From: Spirochaetales bacterium
Lineage (GTDB): Bacteria > Spirochaetota > Spirochaetia > DSM-2461
DNA: 64,000 nucleotides
Assembly (NCBI GenBank): GCA_028533045.1
Contig: JAQQAP010000042.1
Span: 1 to 64,000 of the forward strand
Direction of reading: 5' to 3'
Part shown: positions 54,699-63,450 of the stretch, in pieces
How the letters are laid out: each line of letters begins with the position of its first letter
Position numbering within the stretch: the stretch's first letter is position 1
Made by a program: the position numbers and the translations under genes
Notes under the pieces: generated by a model
Told to the model about the DNA's origin: nothing
The model's input: only the letters and a program-made list of their open reading frames with translations
Databases searched by the model: none

Positions 54699-55838
54699 TC
54701 AGCCTTCATCCCTTAACTCAACAAAAAAACGATCAATCTTTTCCAGTTCTTCCGGAATGGCAATCCGCTGGGGACACTCCTTCACACAGGCGCCGCAATT
54801 TTGGCAGTCACTTCCCCGCTCACCGTCTTTCAAAAAGGAGAAATAGGAACGAATCACCCTAAACGTCTTCTCGTCATGAACCTTTTTCCAGTTGTATATT
54901 TCAAATATTTTGGGGATCTGAACTCCAAAAGGACAGGGCATGCAGTAACGGCAGTCCGTACAGGGGACGGCATTTTTCTCTTCAAAGAGAGCCACCGCCT
55001 TCTCTATGGCCGCTTTTTCCCCCTCCGACTGGGGTGTCTCATCCTCAAAGGTCGCGATGTTTTCCTCCAGGATTTCCCTTGTGGTCATACCGGACAGGAT
55101 AAGCTGAACATTATCAATCTCCTTGAGCCAGCGAAAAGCCAGGGAGGCGTAAGAACGGTCGCCCCGGACCTCATCCAGAAGGGAAGCCGCCTCGTAGGGA
55201 GGATTCACAAGATATCCGCCCCTGGTCGGCTCCATAATAAAGACGGGCAACCCGCGAGCCTTCAGAATTTCGACCATCTCTCCGGAACGGCCCGATTTAT
55301 CCTCCACATAGTTATGCTGAATCATCACGAAGTCCCAGCTGTAGTTATCCACCATAAACTCAAGATTCTCCGGCCAATCGTGAAAAGAGAAGCCCATGTA
55401 GCGGATTTTCCCGGACGTCTTTAATTCACAAAAATACTCATGAACTTCATCAAGGTAGGGAAATTTTTCCCTGGTGGCAGCGTGAAGAAGGTAAAAGTCG
55501 ACATAATCGGTCTTCAATCTTTCCATCTGCTGTGCAAAGGTGGCCTCCATTTTCTCCCGGCTCCCCAAACCGGAACCGGGCATTTTTGTGGCCAGATAGT
55601 AGCTGTCCCGCTCGTAACGGCCGGGCAAGGCTTCCCCCAGGAAAACTTCCGAATCGCCCCCGTGATAGGTATAGGCCGTATCGAAATAGTTAATTCCCGC
55701 CTCCATGGCTCGGTCGACCAAAGGAAGGGCCTTTTCCCTATCTATAATCTTGCTCCCCTCCAAGGTAGGCAGGCGCATCATGCCGTAGCCCAGACGGGGC
55801 AGTTCAAGGGGGATATTCTTACTCTTTCTTGTTAACAT
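54699..55838 (-). CDS. Aldo/keto reductase with C-terminal ferredoxin domain
   Basis: A 379-residue predicted oxidoreductase. The aldo/keto reductase barrel covers about residues 10-280 (FDTAYTYHGGDSEVFLGEAL with catalytic Asp and Tyr, KMPG, LLHA). The C-terminus holds two cysteine clusters, CTDCRYCMPCPFGV and CQNCGACVKECPQ, for iron-sulphur centres. Start 55838 gives the family N-terminus; longer in-frame starts exist (55886) but extend into the promoter region. Electron donor or acceptor unknown. Confidence 0.9.
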   Translation of the reverse strand: MLTRKSKNIPLELPRLGYGMMRLPTLEGSKIIDREKALPLVDRAMEAGINYFDTAYTYHGGDSEVFLGEALPGRYERDSYYLATKMPGSGLGSREKMEATFAQQMERLKTDYVDFYLLHAATREKFPYLDEVHEYFCELKTSGKIRYMGFSFHDWPENLEFMVDNYSWDFVMIQHNYVEDKSGRSGEMVEILKARGLPVFIMEPTRGGYLVNPPYEAASLLDEVRGDRSYASLAFRWLKEIDNVQLILSGMTTREILEENIATFEDETPQSEGEKAAIEKAVALFEEKNAVPCTDCRYCMPCPFGVQIPKIFEIYNWKKVHDEKTFRVIRSYFSFLKDGERGSDCQNCGACVKECPQRIAIPEELEKIDRFFVELRDEG

Positions 55839-55941
55839 GGGAATGAGCATACCATAAAATTCGGGGCGAGAATAAAAAAGTTTCAAAAACCCCTAAAGAA
55901 TCCGCCGCTCAGGCCGAACATAATAATGTAATTGAAAAATT

Positions 55942-55986
55942 GGTCCGTAAGTTGTTTCGACGTCCAGAGCTTACGGGCCTTTTTTT
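55942..55986 (+). terminator. Strong intrinsic terminator, bidirectional
   Basis: GGTCCGTAAG (55942-55951) pairs with CTTACGGGCC (55970-55979), with one G-U pair, followed on the plus strand by seven T (55980-55986). On the minus strand the same stem is followed by AATTTTT, so it can end the NlpC/P60 transcript. No gene on the plus strand ends here, which makes its strong plus-strand U tract notable. Confidence 0.75.
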
Positions 55987-56032
55987 ATGCCCTTCCCCTA
56001 ACAGAAGAAATCAGCCTGACCTACTAAGAGTT

Positions 56033-56686
56033 TTAAGAACCCAGTTCGTAGCCCCGTCCCAGTTCATTAACCAGCTGGGAAGATAGGTAGCGGTACCCGT
56101 CCACCTTGGGGAGAGAACGCATGCGAAGGGGAGAGTTGACTGCCGGATTATCCGGATCGAGCAGGTTAATTTTTTCTTTGACAATTCCCTTTGAGTAGTT
56201 GTAGTGGAGATAGGTTCCGGCCCCGGTGCTCCTGTCCATACTCACAATCATTCCCACATGGGTGTGGCTGTCGTCGGCGACTTCGTTACCGTTGGCATCC
56301 CAGGTATTGTCCCAAAAAATGATGTCCCCCGGATGGGGCAAGTCCGTGTTATACAAAAGAGCTTTGTCATCCAGGTAGTAGTAAAGACGGCGCACCCCAT
56401 TACCCGTATAGCTTCCGAAATCTTTGGCCAGGTCAATTCCCGCATACCAGTAAGCCGCGAGAACAATACCGGTACAGTCCAACCCAAAAGTGCGACCGTT
56501 AATCTTGAGAGAGCGGCGGCCCTCCATCCAGTCGGCCGCCTCAATCAGTTTAGCTTGGGTTGAAGTCAGGTTTAAAGAAGAGTTTTCCACCAGAAGAGCC
56601 TGATCTTCCTGCGGATTTTCAGAAGAAAAAGAAGCACAGGAAGCCAGCAGAACTATTATTGCAGTTAGAAACAGGGGAATCCTCAT
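56033..56686 (-). CDS. NlpC/P60 family lipoprotein
   Basis: A 217-residue lipoprotein (lipobox LASC near residue 16). The catalytic pattern of NlpC/P60 cysteine peptidases is present: Cys in LDCTGIVLAAYWYAG, GDIIFWD, and His in THVGMIVSMD, with a further polar site at LHYNYSKG. It probably cleaves peptidoglycan peptides in the periplasm. Start 56686 is set by its promoter. It follows the second alginate lyase on the same strand. Confidence 0.85.
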   Translation of the reverse strand: MRIPLFLTAIIVLLASCASFSSENPQEDQALLVENSSLNLTSTQAKLIEAADWMEGRRSLKINGRTFGLDCTGIVLAAYWYAGIDLAKDFGSYTGNGVRRLYYYLDDKALLYNTDLPHPGDIIFWDNTWDANGNEVADDSHTHVGMIVSMDRSTGAGTYLHYNYSKGIVKEKINLLDPDNPAVNSPLRMRSLPKVDGYRYLSSQLVNELGRGYELGS

Positions 56687-56721
56687 GGGAAAAATATAAG
56701 GATTCATTAGCCCCCTGTCAA
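56684..56721 (-). promoter_or_regulatory. Leaderless promoter of the NlpC/P60 gene
   Basis: Minus strand: consensus TTGACA (56716-56721), 17-base spacer, TATATT (56693-56698), 6 bases, ATG (56684-56686). This is the strongest of the leaderless promoters in the window, and it lies in the 47-base gap after the lyase gene. Confidence 0.75.
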
Positions 56722-56733
56722 ACGGCACCGTTT

Positions 56734-57663
56734 CTAATTCTCCACAAGGTCGATGGAATAAACGATAACTTCCCCGTAGGCATCGATCGACTCATCTTCA
56801 TAGTCATCACCCTTGTACTCGTTGAGCCAAACGGTAGACTGGGTATAGCAACCCACTTTGAAGTAGCCCGTATCGTCGTTGGAGGTCCAGCTTTTGGAAT
56901 AACTCTCCCCGGTGGCCTCATTGGTAATTTCACAGGTAATGTTGTCATCGGAGCCATCTTCGTCGGCATCCACGCCGCTAAGGGTATCTACGGTTACGGT
57001 AATATCCAGCATATCGCCCAGGGTATAATCAAGGGCGTTATCGTAATCCTTGTTGGACTCATTCCAGATAACATAAACGCCCTTGTCCGCATGGTACTGG
57101 ACTCGCAGGGGCTCATCCTCGGGACCGTGGATCTGGGTCATACAGACTTCCGGTTTCTCTTCCGGCGTCTGGGTGACTTTCAAGCGGGTATTCAAATACT
57201 GATAATCCTCTACGGACCAGTAATTATCGCCCCCATCATACTCCTGGCGGAGTTCGGACCGGGGATATTTGGAACCGCTAGTTGTCGCTCCGGCGCAGTG
57301 GCCTCTAAAGCGCACACCCCCGTCGTCCACCTGAAAATAGGGTTCGTACTTATAGTCTTCCAGGTCAGAAAGGGCCACTTCGTGGGCATCGGCGTTTCTG
57401 TCGTCGATGGAGCCCCCGGCCAGATAAATCTCAGAACTGTCATCGCCGTTCTCATCCACGGGAAGAGTGATTTTCCAGGAGCTGGATAAGTCCGTCAAAA
57501 TTTCCGAGGGATAATCGTAAGTTTCGTCGGTTGATTCGTCGGTTGATTCGTCAGTTGATTCTTCCGTTGAACTTTCCGTGTCGCCCGAAATGAATTCACA
57601 GCCGGTAAAAGTCAGCCCCAGGCTAAAAAGAAGCAACAATAAAACAAAAGGTATTTTTCTCAT
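56734..57663 (-). CDS. Alginate lyase lipoprotein, PL7 family
   Basis: A 309-residue lipoprotein (lipobox FTGC near residue 21) with a linker of ESTD repeats (about 30-45) and a PL7 domain (about 50-309) almost the same as that at 154-1986: RSELR, MTQIHGPEDEP and YFKVGCYTQ. It lacks the CBM32 modules. AGGAGAAAATT precedes the ATG. The two enzymes are recent paralogues, one with and one without substrate-targeting domains. Confidence 0.93.
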   Translation of the reverse strand: MRKIPFVLLLLLFSLGLTFTGCEFISGDTESSTEESTDESTDESTDETYDYPSEILTDLSSSWKITLPVDENGDDSSEIYLAGGSIDDRNADAHEVALSDLEDYKYEPYFQVDDGGVRFRGHCAGATTSGSKYPRSELRQEYDGGDNYWSVEDYQYLNTRLKVTQTPEEKPEVCMTQIHGPEDEPLRVQYHADKGVYVIWNESNKDYDNALDYTLGDMLDITVTVDTLSGVDADEDGSDDNITCEITNEATGESYSKSWTSNDDTGYFKVGCYTQSTVWLNEYKGDDYEDESIDAYGEVIVYSIDLVEN

Positions 57664-57736
57664 AATTTTCTCCTAATCGGGAATGATTATAGGGGAAAAG
57701 TGAGAAAAAGTATATTCTTTTACCGTGCTTCCCCGC

Positions 57737-58474
57737 TTAACCGATTAATTCCTGAACAAAGGCTTCCAGCTTGCTGTAATCTCCCGCTGGGCATTCATTC
57801 ACGGTTCGGATAACCTGACTTCCCACGATCACTGCATCGCAATGGGGGGCGACAGATTCCACCTGGGAACGCTGCTGAATTCCAAAACCGGCCATGATTT
57901 TCACATTTTGGGCTTTAAGTTTGTCCAGGGTGTCCATATTTTCCGGTCCCAGTTCGGTAAGGGTTCCCGTAATCCCCCTGCGAAGAGCCAGATAGACCCA
58001 TTCGGGCTTGTCGGCCAGGACCTCTTCCATTCTTCCATCGGTAACACCGGGGATGAGGACGGGGACGCAGAAAAGACCGGCCTTTTTACAGGCTTCGGCC
58101 AGGCCTTCATCAGCGCCGGGAGCCAGGTCGGGAATAATCAGCCCCGAAGCGCCCGCTTCTTTGGCACGGGCTACGAATGCCTCCACGCCGGCGTTATATA
58201 CGATTCCTCCGTAACTCATGAGAAAGACGGGGACCGCCCCTTCCAGTGAAGTCAGCTCCCGGCACATGTCAAAGGCCCGGTCCACTTTAAAACCGGCGGC
58301 AAGGGCTTCGTCACAGGCGGCGGCGATCACCGGGCCGTCTGCGGTTGGATCGGAATAGGGGATCTGCATTTCCAGATAGGACGCTCCTCCGGCGACGAGG
58401 GCCTTCCCTACTTTCAGGGATTCCTCCACGCTGGGGTAACCGGCGATAAAATGGGTCATTAAAGTGTCAGCCAT
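57737..58474 (-). CDS. trpA: Tryptophan synthase alpha subunit
   Basis: A 245-residue TIM-barrel enzyme that splits indole-3-glycerol phosphate. Catalytic Glu is in LEMQIPYSDP and catalytic Asp in TADGP; the phosphate-binding GFGI and GSQVI are present. It starts MADTLMTHFIAGYPS, so the N-terminal helix of the usual ~265-residue enzyme is missing. No trpB or other trp gene lies nearby. AGGAGG is eight bases before the ATG. Confidence 0.93.
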   Translation of the reverse strand: MADTLMTHFIAGYPSVEESLKVGKALVAGGASYLEMQIPYSDPTADGPVIAAACDEALAAGFKVDRAFDMCRELTSLEGAVPVFLMSYGGIVYNAGVEAFVARAKEAGASGLIIPDLAPGADEGLAEACKKAGLFCVPVLIPGVTDGRMEEVLADKPEWVYLALRRGITGTLTELGPENMDTLDKLKAQNVKIMAGFGIQQRSQVESVAPHCDAVIVGSQVIRTVNECPAGDYSKLEAFVQELIG

Positions 58475-58514
58475 AATTCAGTCCTCCTGGATGGCAATCG
58501 ATTCTATAAAGAGA

Positions 58515-58543
58515 AACATACCAAGCCCTATCGTTCTTGTCAA
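58515..58543 (-). promoter_or_regulatory. Promoter of trpA
   Basis: Minus strand: TTGACA (58538-58543), 17-base spacer, TATGTT (58515-58520). The leader is about 35 nt, with no room for a leader peptide or T-box. Confidence 0.7.
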
Positions 58544-58603
58544 TAGAAACACTTTTCTAAATAAAATATTTGCCATGCCGTCAAAGATATCCCCCAAAGC
58601 CCG

Positions 58604-59281
58604 CTAGGAAATCAAGTCCCCCATGTGTTCTCTTAGAACATCCCTTAAAGAGTCCACATCTTCCACTAGGAAATCGGGACCAATTTCTTCCAACTCTCCC
58701 TCCGGACTATAACCGTAGAGTACTCCCACCGATTTAACTGAATGAGCCCGGGCCCCCAGGATGTCGTGCATTCTGTCGCCGATCATAATCGCCTCGGAAG
58801 GACTCTTGCCCAACTCCTGCAAAGCCACGTCTATGATCTCTTTTTTATCGGTTCGGGTATTGTCCATGTTACTTCCGATAACCTTGTGGAAAAATCGGTC
58901 CAGTTCAAAATATGCTAGAATTCTCTCTGCAAAAACCGTTGGTTTTGAGGTGGCCAGCCCCAGAGAAATCCCCTTATGGGACAACTCCTCCAATAGCTCG
59001 GGAATACCCGGGTAGAGCTCATTTTCATAGAGGCCCTTTTCGGAAAAGTACTCCCTGTAGTAATCCACCGCCCTTAAGGACTCCTCTTTGGAAAAGGCGT
59101 AGAAGTTTACATAGGACTGGGCGAGAGGAGGACCGATAAACTTCTCAAGCTCGGCTAAATCGACCACGTCTATATCGCATTTTCGCAAAGAATACTGTAC
59201 CGATTTTGTTATACCCGGGCCCGGATCGGTCAAAGTCCCGTCCAGGTCAAAGAGAACCGTGTTAATTCTATTTTTACTCAT
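58604..59281 (-). CDS. HAD family hydrolase, phosphoglycolate phosphatase-like
   Basis: A 225-residue HAD phosphatase: motif I FDLDGTLTDPG, motif II ATSKPT, motif IV MIGDRMHDILGA. The cap is that of the Gph/5'-nucleotidase group. Substrate not known. AGGAG before the ATG; it begins 1 base after the methyltransferase gene, so they share a transcript. Confidence 0.9.
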   Translation of the reverse strand: MSKNRINTVLFDLDGTLTDPGPGITKSVQYSLRKCDIDVVDLAELEKFIGPPLAQSYVNFYAFSKEESLRAVDYYREYFSEKGLYENELYPGIPELLEELSHKGISLGLATSKPTVFAERILAYFELDRFFHKVIGSNMDNTRTDKKEIIDVALQELGKSPSEAIMIGDRMHDILGARAHSVKSVGVLYGYSPEGELEEIGPDFLVEDVDSLRDVLREHMGDLIS

Positions 59282-59282
59282 C

Positions 59283-59909
59283 CTATTTCTCCTTCCGGGC
59301 GCAAAACTCCCAGGCCCTTTTCACAGGCCCAAAGCGATCAATTTCCACTTCCCCGCAGTCGCACAGTTTCCAATCGGCAAAGAAAAAATTGATATCCTCT
59401 GCGTCAAAGAATCGCTTATGGCTTCCCTTATAGTCATAGAAGTTCCTCTCCAGAACGATTCCCTGACCGGCTCCGTAATTCACATCTTTTATAGAATTGA
59501 CCCGGCATAGCAGTACCCCGCCGGGGACCAAAACCCGAGACAACTCCCGTATAACTTGAATTGTCACCTCCCGGGAAAAATAGTGCAGGGAAAGACTGGC
59601 CACAATAGCTCCGAACCTTGAATCTTCGAAGGGCAAAGGCTGACTTATATCAAGTCGTTTTGTAACAGCCCGGCTGTCTTTAGCCTTTAAAATATCCAGA
59701 GCCGACGGAGAGAAGTCACAGGAGACGACCTCAAAGCCCTTATTGAGAAAATAAAGGGTCTCTGTCCCGGTTCCGCAGCCCAGGTCCAGAATAGGGGACG
59801 GAGCAACGTCCTCCCAGTAGGGACTATAACGATCCAACCAGGAAGGGTCATGGGTTTTACGGGCTATATGAGGTTGCTGATATCGCTTTTCCCAATTGTG
59901 TGATGACAT
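59283..59909 (-). CDS. Class I SAM-dependent methyltransferase
   Basis: A 208-residue protein with motif I LDLGCGTGTET, acidic residue after strand 2 (VVSCDFSPSALD) and LSRVLVPGGVLL as motif III. Substrate unknown. First gene of the pair with the HAD hydrolase. Confidence 0.9.
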   Translation of the reverse strand: MSSHNWEKRYQQPHIARKTHDPSWLDRYSPYWEDVAPSPILDLGCGTGTETLYFLNKGFEVVSCDFSPSALDILKAKDSRAVTKRLDISQPLPFEDSRFGAIVASLSLHYFSREVTIQVIRELSRVLVPGGVLLCRVNSIKDVNYGAGQGIVLERNFYDYKGSHKRFFDAEDINFFFADWKLCDCGEVEIDRFGPVKRAWEFCARKEK

Positions 59910-59930
59910 AGATCCCCTTATGAATAAATC

Positions 59931-59960
59931 ATACTACTAACTTCCCTTTATGAAGGTCAA
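59931..59960 (-). promoter_or_regulatory. Promoter of the methyltransferase-HAD pair
   Basis: Minus strand: TTGACC (59955-59960), 18-base spacer, TAGTAT (59931-59936), short leader with AAGGGG before the ATG. Confidence 0.55.
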
Positions 59961-60065
59961 CTCAGCACCTGTTATTTACAGATAAGGAATATTTATGTAG
60001 TCCGAACCGGTTTTTCTGCAAATAAAGAGTTAGATTAAAAAAAACAATACACTAAAGGTAATCAA

Positions 60066-61694
60066 TTGAAACTTCTGACCTCCACAAGCATAATAAGTTG
60101 TTGCTTTTTTCTAATTCTCCTATCTCTATTTGCAGCATGTGAAATGGGAGAGTCCTCCACAAACAACGCAGACTCAACAGTAGGAGAAGCGGGGGTTCCC
60201 GATTATTATCTCCCTCCCGATATGCAATTCATTAGCTGGGACTTCCCCAACATCTGCCACACCGGAATAGATATTGACTACAAACTTACCGGATACGATT
60301 ACTACGACAGAGAACTGTCCTGGTCCATTGTAGAGGGTCCGGAGGGTATGAGTATCGATTCGGACGGGACCTTGCACTGGACTCCCGAAAGCGAACAGAT
60401 CACGACGGTTACCGTTAATCTTCTCTTTGACGGAACCGACCAGGTGAGCAAACAGTTTAACATTTCCGTTGATGATTCCAAGTGTATCTTCATCTCCCCC
60501 GACGGCAATGACGAAACTGGTGACGGCAGCCGGGATATGCCTTACGCCCTATTCGAAGAGGCCGCAGCGGAAGCTATCTATAACATGGAAGGGGGCTGTA
60601 CCGTTTACCTGAGAGGCGGCGAATATACCGGATATATGAGTTGGTTTGATAGCGACAATTATCCCTACATGAGACAACTCAACCTCCTGGATCTGGAAGA
60701 AAACGATCCCGTAACAATTAGAAATTATCCCGATGAGGAACCCATCTACAATCTGACGGGAACCGGATTCAGGCTTTATAATGACTTTTGGATTTTTTAC
60801 GGCTTGGAAATTTCCGGTGGAACCGGCTCGGAAGCGGGAGGGCTTTGCTTAGGCGGTAAATCGGCGGCAAAAAAGATGTATGTCCACGATTACGATCAAT
60901 CCTACACAAATAATCCTACCGGTGTCAGAATCTCGGGAGATGCCGTACTGGACCAGGTTATTGCAGGAGACAATTACGACCGGGATTATCCCACTCACCA
61001 TAACTCCAGCAATTTCCTCTTCTACGGAACGGGAGAATCATTGACGGGAAATGCCTACTTTATCGACTGCCTCTCCCTGGGATACAGCAGCGTAGGCTTT
61101 AAAATAAAACACGCCGGAGATGAAACGAGACTACATATCCATAAATGCGCCGATGTAGGAACTCTTATGTCTTGGGGAGGAGCACAAAACCAGACAACCA
61201 TAAGGAACTCCTACTTTATCGCCTCCGAAAGCAGCGAAAAAACAGCTGTGTCACTCTCGGTAACCGATCCCACAACGGATGGCGAAGTGAACCTTGACGA
61301 AGGTATGCTGATAGAAAACAACCTCATCATTCAGCCCTCCTCCGAAGGAAAAGCAACAGCCCAGGCGTCATGGACATTTGATACGACCCCGGAGACACCG
61401 GCTTACTGGAGAGGGAATACCATAGAAAGTTACGCCACGGGAGCGGGAAATATCTTTTGCGCCGGCGAGTGGACATCTAATACGGTGTCCGATTCATGGA
61501 CCGTGGTGTTTGAGGAAAATACCGTGTATACCACAAAAGCGGATACGGCCCTGATAATCAGCGGAGAAACGGGTAGTCTGGATGATCTTTTTGCCTACGG
61601 CAATGATAATGAAACTTTCTCGGCACCGGGCAGCTATGAGTTTGAAGTGGCGGGAGTGGCTATTTCGGTGGACGGAGGAGCTGCAAGTTACTAA
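60066..61694 (+). CDS. Right-handed beta-helix lipoprotein with Ig-like domain
   Basis: A 542-residue lipoprotein, start TTG (AAAGG upstream), lipobox AAC near residue 25. Residues about 50-140 form a putative Ig-like domain (LSWSIVEGPEGMSIDSDGTLHWTP). From about 145 the sequence IFISPDGNDETGDGSRDMPYA..VYLRGGEY is the start of a DUF1565/pectate-lyase-like beta-helix. A polysaccharide lyase or binding role is possible, but I see no catalytic motif I can name. Stop overlaps the convergent TPR gene by 4 bases. Confidence 0.8.
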   Translation: MKLLTSTSIISCCFFLILLSLFAACEMGESSTNNADSTVGEAGVPDYYLPPDMQFISWDFPNICHTGIDIDYKLTGYDYYDRELSWSIVEGPEGMSIDSDGTLHWTPESEQITTVTVNLLFDGTDQVSKQFNISVDDSKCIFISPDGNDETGDGSRDMPYALFEEAAAEAIYNMEGGCTVYLRGGEYTGYMSWFDSDNYPYMRQLNLLDLEENDPVTIRNYPDEEPIYNLTGTGFRLYNDFWIFYGLEISGGTGSEAGGLCLGGKSAAKKMYVHDYDQSYTNNPTGVRISGDAVLDQVIAGDNYDRDYPTHHNSSNFLFYGTGESLTGNAYFIDCLSLGYSSVGFKIKHAGDETRLHIHKCADVGTLMSWGGAQNQTTIRNSYFIASESSEKTAVSLSVTDPTTDGEVNLDEGMLIENNLIIQPSSEGKATAQASWTFDTTPETPAYWRGNTIESYATGAGNIFCAGEWTSNTVSDSWTVVFEENTVYTTKADTALIISGETGSLDDLFAYGNDNETFSAPGSYEFEVAGVAISVDGGAASY

Positions 61695-62485
61695 CCGTCC
61701 CCAAGCGATTCAAGGGAAATCAGCTTAACTTTTTTAGACAGGATGTCCCCCCCGGCCATCTCCGGCTCGTAGGGAACGAGAAACGATAGGATTCGGAACT
61801 TTTTCCCCACCATATCTTCGTTGGTTACGGCTTCGGGGATAAAAGAATCGTGGGATAATGAAAAGAAGGGATAGTCGTCAAATGCTTTTTCCTCCGAACT
61901 AAACCAGATTTCCTCCCCCGATTCATCCTCAAAAATAAGCTGAGTATCCCCTTCAAAGCTATTCGCCGACTTAAAAGTGACCTGGTTTTCAAATCGCTCT
62001 CTTTGATCTTCGAGAAGGGTAATAGCGTCAAAAAGGTCGGGATCAAAATTCCGAATATTATGCAAGTCCGAATCTCCCCTGGCCCGTTCCATACGGGCAG
62101 AATCCAACAGAACGGCCCGATAAAGATAATAAAAAGGGGCCGATTCATTATCACCAAGCCGGTCAGGATGCTTCGCCTCCCCATTATTAAACTGAAGGGA
62201 AAGGACACAGGCAAGATTGTAATGGGCCAGAACATGGCGGCTGTCTATTTCCGTAGCTCCTAGGAACATGATTTCCGCTTCGTACCAACGCTGCTGTTCA
62301 TAAAAGTACATACCGGCCAGGTTATACTCCTGAGCGGTCATGGTCTCATTTAGTAGGCCGCTTTCTTCCAAAAGCTGATTTATCTCGTTGGCTTGACTCG
62401 CCCCATCCGAGGCTTCAGCAAAGATTCCGATACAAGGCGTGAGGAGAATAAGAAAAATATAACTCCCAAGTTTGTTGTTTTTCAT
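61691..62485 (-). CDS. Exported TPR-like protein
   Basis: A 264-residue protein with a signal peptide (ends IFAEA). Two or so TPR-like units lie at about 50-105 (YNLAGMYFYEQQRWYEAEIMFLGATEID.. AHYNLACVLSL). The C-terminal ~120 residues are of unknown type. It follows the epimerase gene with an 8-base gap. Confidence 0.75.
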   Translation of the reverse strand: MKNNKLGSYIFLILLTPCIGIFAEASDGASQANEINQLLEESGLLNETMTAQEYNLAGMYFYEQQRWYEAEIMFLGATEIDSRHVLAHYNLACVLSLQFNNGEAKHPDRLGDNESAPFYYLYRAVLLDSARMERARGDSDLHNIRNFDPDLFDAITLLEDQRERFENQVTFKSANSFEGDTQLIFEDESGEEIWFSSEEKAFDDYPFFSLSHDSFIPEAVTNEDMVGKKFRILSFLVPYEPEMAGGDILSKKVKLISLESLGDG

Positions 62486-62493
62486 CCTATTCC

Positions 62494-63450
62494 TTAATGG
62501 TTTATTTCGTCTAATTGAAGGTTAATCTCATTTTTAAACCAGCCTATAGTCTCCTCAATACCTTCCTCAAGGCTTACTTTGGGAGAATACCCAAGGATTT
62601 CCCTGGCCTTGTCTATCTTGGCGTGAGTCCGGAGCTGGTCGCCGGGCCGCTTCTCTTTCAATTCAAATTCGGCCTCATAGCCCAGGATACGCTCACAGGC
62701 GGCAATAGCCTCACCGGTCGTATTGGTTTGCTCCGTACCAAGGTTAAAAATCTCCCCCCGTACCTTTTGAGGCTGATTCATCACGGCAATCATACCGTCT
62801 ATAATATCGGAGATGTAGGTAAAACTTCTCACATGGGATTTTGAGCCTTCATAGAGGGGAAACTTCTGCTTCGTCAACATGGTGTAAATCAGTCTTGAGT
62901 ACATTTTATCGGGACGCTCACGGGGGCCAAAAACAGAGTAGAGCCGTAAGGAGCAGGCGGAAAAATCAGAATCCCGCCCCTTTGCCAGGACGAGTTGTTC
63001 CGCCGCCAGCTTAGTGACACCATAATAGGAAGCCGGTTCGGGAGCGACATCTTCGCTTTTTGTCGCGTCCTTACCATAAACAGATGAAGTGGCCACATTC
63101 ACAAAAAGGGTTAAATCATCCTTGCAGTAGCTTAAGAGGTTCTGAGTAGCCAGAATGTTATTGCTTAAATAACTTTCAAAGGGAGTTGTGGCCGAGATTC
63201 CCGGTTGAGCGGCCAAATGAAAAACTATTTGAACCCCATTCATAATCTGGCTAAGGTCTGCAGTCACCAAATCCTCATTGAAAACCTTAACGCCCTTCGC
63301 CTCAATGGTTCTTTGATTCAGCTTTTTTAATTCCACATTGTAATAATCGCTTAAGCAATCAATCCCAACCACTTCATGGCCCAAATCGATCAAACGCTCC
63401 GTCAAGTGGGATCCGATAAAGCCGCAGCATCCGGTAACCAGAATTTTCAT
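62494..63450 (-). CDS. NAD-dependent sugar-nucleotide epimerase/dehydratase (extended SDR)
   Basis: A 318-residue enzyme with Rossmann motif TGCCGFIGSH, catalytic YYGVTK with the upstream Ser/Thr in VATSSVYG, and RPGDQLRTHAKIDKARE near the end, typical of the UDP-glucuronate/UDP-glucose 4-epimerase group. It makes a sugar nucleotide for surface glycans; the exact one cannot be told. GGAGG before the ATG, and TGGTATAAT (extended -10) about 45 bases upstream. Confidence 0.9.
   Translation of the reverse strand: MKILVTGCCGFIGSHLTERLIDLGHEVVGIDCLSDYYNVELKKLNQRTIEAKGVKVFNEDLVTADLSQIMNGVQIVFHLAAQPGISATTPFESYLSNNILATQNLLSYCKDDLTLFVNVATSSVYGKDATKSEDVAPEPASYYGVTKLAAEQLVLAKGRDSDFSACSLRLYSVFGPRERPDKMYSRLIYTMLTKQKFPLYEGSKSHVRSFTYISDIIDGMIAVMNQPQKVRGEIFNLGTEQTNTTGEAIAACERILGYEAEFELKEKRPGDQLRTHAKIDKAREILGYSPKVSLEEGIEETIGWFKNEINLQLDEINH

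Noticed and set aside
55942-55986. Riboswitch for the aldo/keto reductase gene
   Set aside because: The hairpin is outside its likely leader and its strong U tract is on the opposite strand; no known riboswitch core is visible.
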